Source of the DNA: Oscillospiraceae bacterium
Lineage (GTDB): Bacteria > Bacillota > Clostridia > Oscillospirales > Oscillospiraceae
NCBI GenBank assembly: GCA_910575265.1
Contig: CAJTEA010000003.1
Location: 214,359 to 278,358, forward strand
Direction: 5' to 3'
DNA: 64,000 nt
Positions 62,568-64,000 of the stretch are shown here, piece after piece. The notes below the pieces were generated by a model, which saw only the letters and a program-made list of their open reading frames with translations, made no database searches and was not told the origin of the DNA. Both the position numbers and the translations under genes were made by a program. Within the stretch, counting starts at the first letter, position 1, and each line of letters starts with the position of its first letter.

Positions 62568-62864
62568 ATGGCAACAGCGGATCACTTGAAAATGCTGATA
62601 AAGGCTCATTTTAATGATAAGGATGAGCAGTTTCGTACTGCCGTTTTGCAGATTGCAGCATATGAGGCACAACAGGGTCACCCAAAATTAGCCCGCGAAT
62701 TAAAGACATATTTAGAGAAGGCAAGTAAGCCCAAATGCAACGTAATCAATTTGAATTCGTCAAGTGAATTGATTGTTTATACACCAACAAAGTACAGTTT
62801 ACAAGGGACTACACAAGGTAACGGTCTGGCGGGCGCTGATATGCCCGTCAGATTTTCCATGTGA
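62568..62864 (+). pseudogene. AAA-family ATPase gene interrupted by an integrated element
   Basis: 98 codons. The first ~78 (MATADHLKMLIKAHFNDKDEQF..., then EAQQGHPKLARELK) match the N-terminus of a common Clostridial ATP-binding protein whose AAA domain should follow. From about 62800 (after TPTKYSL) the sequence changes to unrelated codons and ends at 62864 inside the reverse-strand recombinase end. The AAA domain is missing. The break marks the insertion point of the element to the right. It has its own start and AAGGTGGTGG site. Confidence 0.6.
62825..62850 (-). terminator. Hairpin at the end of the serine recombinase gene
   Basis: Inverted repeat CTGGCGGGC / GCCCGTCAG (one mismatch), 62825-62850, overlapping the recombinase stop. 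It lies within about 25-50 bases of the element edge. Confidence 0.5.
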
Positions 62865-64000
62865 TGTTCAAGCTGTCGCTTGTGGCGGCGATAGTGGTAA
62901 TCATCAAATCCACCACCCGCCGCTTGTCGTCAAAAGATACATTCTCCCAAGTGTCGAGGTAGCCAGAAATCTGGCTGACCTGTTCCGGGCTGATAGCTTC
63001 CACCGTCAACTCCGCTATCTTCGCCAGAAGTTCCTGCTTGCGTCCGTCCAGTTCGGCTATCTTCACATTCACATAGGAGAGCAGCACATTGTTTGCACCC
63101 GTCAGACTGTCCACCAGCTTTTCAATCTCGCCATCCACATGGGCAAGTTCTACTTGCAGGGCGGTGATTTTGGGATTGGCCTTTGCCGCTTTCTTCCTGC
63201 CCGTCAGCGTCTTGTGGCTGTCCAGCTTCTTCACCATCTGCTGGTACACCACCGCTTCCAGTTCCGCCGTGATGATTTTCCCGCAGCCGGGACAGCTTTT
63301 GTTATCCAGCCGTTTCGTACAGCGCAGATATTGTCTGCCGGAGGGATTGAAGATACTCATAAGGGCATACCCGCAGTTCCCGCACTTAATTTTCCCCGCC
63401 AGCCATGTATGGGTGGCTTTCCGGGCAGACTGGATTTTCATGTTGTTCATCAGCTTCTTGCGGCACGTCAGCCATATGTCCGAGGGGACAATGCCCTCAT
63501 GGGGCGCAAGCACCAGCATTTGGTCTTTCAGGCTTTGGGCCTTGTCCGGCTTCACGTCCCGGCCTTGATAGAGATAGCACCCGTTCATACCCGTGAAGTC
63601 GGCGGCGTCATTGACAAGCACCGTCCCCTGGCTCTTGAAAAACTCGTACACATCCAAGTCCGTCTGCACATAGACGGGGTTGCGTAACATCTGCGCCAGC
63701 GTGGGACGTATCAGTTCCCGGCCATTAAATAAAATGCCCTGTTCCGCAAAGTATCGGGTAATGTCTCCATAGGAGGTTTTCGGCTCGGCGTACATCTCGA
63801 ACATCAGCCGCACATTGGCCGCTTCCTCTGGGTTTACCACCAGCCGCTTTGTGTTGATACCGTCCATCTTGATTGGCTCCGTATGGAAGCCGTAGGGGGC
63901 TTTCCCGCCCATCTTGAAGCCCCGCTGACTGCGGGAATAGTAAGCGTCCGTCACCCGCTTTTGTATCGTTTCCCGTTCCAACTGTGCGAACACGATACAA
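62848..64000 (-). CDS. Large serine recombinase (5' end outside the window)
   Basis: About 384 codons of the C-terminal part; the frame is still open at 64000, so the true start and the catalytic domain lie beyond the edge. It begins with FAQLERETI, the junction of resolvase and Recombinase domains; then KMGGKAPYGFH, the Recombinase domain, a zinc ribbon with two CxxC pairs (KCGNCGY ... CPGCGK) and a coiled coil (~270-330). This is the integrase of an integrated element (transposon or ICE). Its 3' end sits at the element border, pointing outwards, next to the cut ATPase gene. Confidence 0.9.
   Translation of the reverse strand, partial: CIVFAQLERETIQKRVTDAYYSRSQRGFKMGGKAPYGFHTEPIKMDGINTKRLVVNPEEAANVRLMFEMYAEPKTSYGDITRYFAEQGILFNGRELIRPTLAQMLRNPVYVQTDLDVYEFFKSQGTVLVNDAADFTGMNGCYLYQGRDVKPDKAQSLKDQMLVLAPHEGIVPSDIWLTCRKKLMNNMKIQSARKATHTWLAGKIKCGNCGYALMSIFNPSGRQYLRCTKRLDNKSCPGCGKIITAELEAVVYQQMVKKLDSHKTLTGRKKAAKANPKITALQVELAHVDGEIEKLVDSLTGANNVLLSYVNVKIAELDGRKQELLAKIAELTVEAISPEQVSQISGYLDTWENVSFDDKRRVVDLMITTIAATSDSLNITWKI

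Larger units (their letters stand above)
62780..64000. mobile_element. Left end of an integrated element with large serine recombinase
   Basis: Starts near 62800, where the interrupted ATPase gene loses its homology, and runs past the window edge. Contains the recombinase gene only. Exact att sequence cannot be set from one side; serine integrases cross at a 2-bp core and leave no long repeat. Confidence 0.55.

Overview
The window is GC-rich chromosomal DNA from an anaerobic, endospore-forming Firmicute. The spoIIIA sporulation operon, a T-box leader, a CTG/GCC-heavy codon bias and the gene neighbourhoods (gdpP-rplI-dnaB, tilS-hpt-ftsH, alr-mazF) point to Clostridia, most likely the Oscillospiraceae (Flavonifractor/Lawsonibacter-like). 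That family-level placement is inference from gene content, not from a search.

Layout. 1-3833 (minus): spoIIIA operon, AA to AG, with AG cut by the window edge. 3991-5661: TGS-domain nucleoside kinase. 5912-14078: complete arginine cluster argG-argH-(PAS protein)-argC-argJ-argB-argD-argF, using the ArgJ acetyl-recycling route. 21372-14117 (minus): a phenylalanine T-box leader followed by polysaccharide deacetylase, pheS, pheT (with an unusual internal insertion), a threonine-aldolase-like enzyme and a transglutaminase lipoprotein. 21468-27899: SLH protein, minimal SufC/SufB pair, NAD(P)HX repair enzyme, lipoprotein and alanine racemase. 28188-31791: orphan MazF toxin, secreted protein, SDR dehydrogenase, DhaK/DhaL. 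31862-36769: LysR regulator, MetNIQ importer and M20 amidohydrolase. 36824-39526 (minus): two tandem glutamate dehydrogenases, one lacking the catalytic lysine. 39787-42938: divergent DUF1294 protein and pyruvate phosphate dikinase.

43089-47472 is the most unusual part. A structured, attenuator-like leader precedes a 60-residue ORF and a 1265-residue protein that combines a central HExxH metalloprotease-like motif with a C-terminal FRG domain. It sits as an accessory cassette between housekeeping metabolic genes and resembles a stress or phage-defence locus, though no function is proven. 47840-50517 holds threonine ammonia-lyase, rpe (with a long structured leader) and recR. 50556-52197 (minus) holds two acidic proteins of unknown function and sfsA. 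52296-61658 holds a drug/metabolite exporter, an HD protein, gdpP-rplI-dnaB, tilS, hpt and ftsH.

61748 to the end is a recombination hot spot: tRNA-Arg(CCG), then AT-richer DNA with a recombinase-domain protein lacking its catalytic domain, an AAA ATPase gene cut off after about 80 codons, and the 3' part of a large serine recombinase that marks the end of an integrated element running out of the window.

Many promoters are visible as TTGNNN-17-TATAAT-like pairs and many operons end in clear GC hairpins. They are listed where spacing and position make sense.
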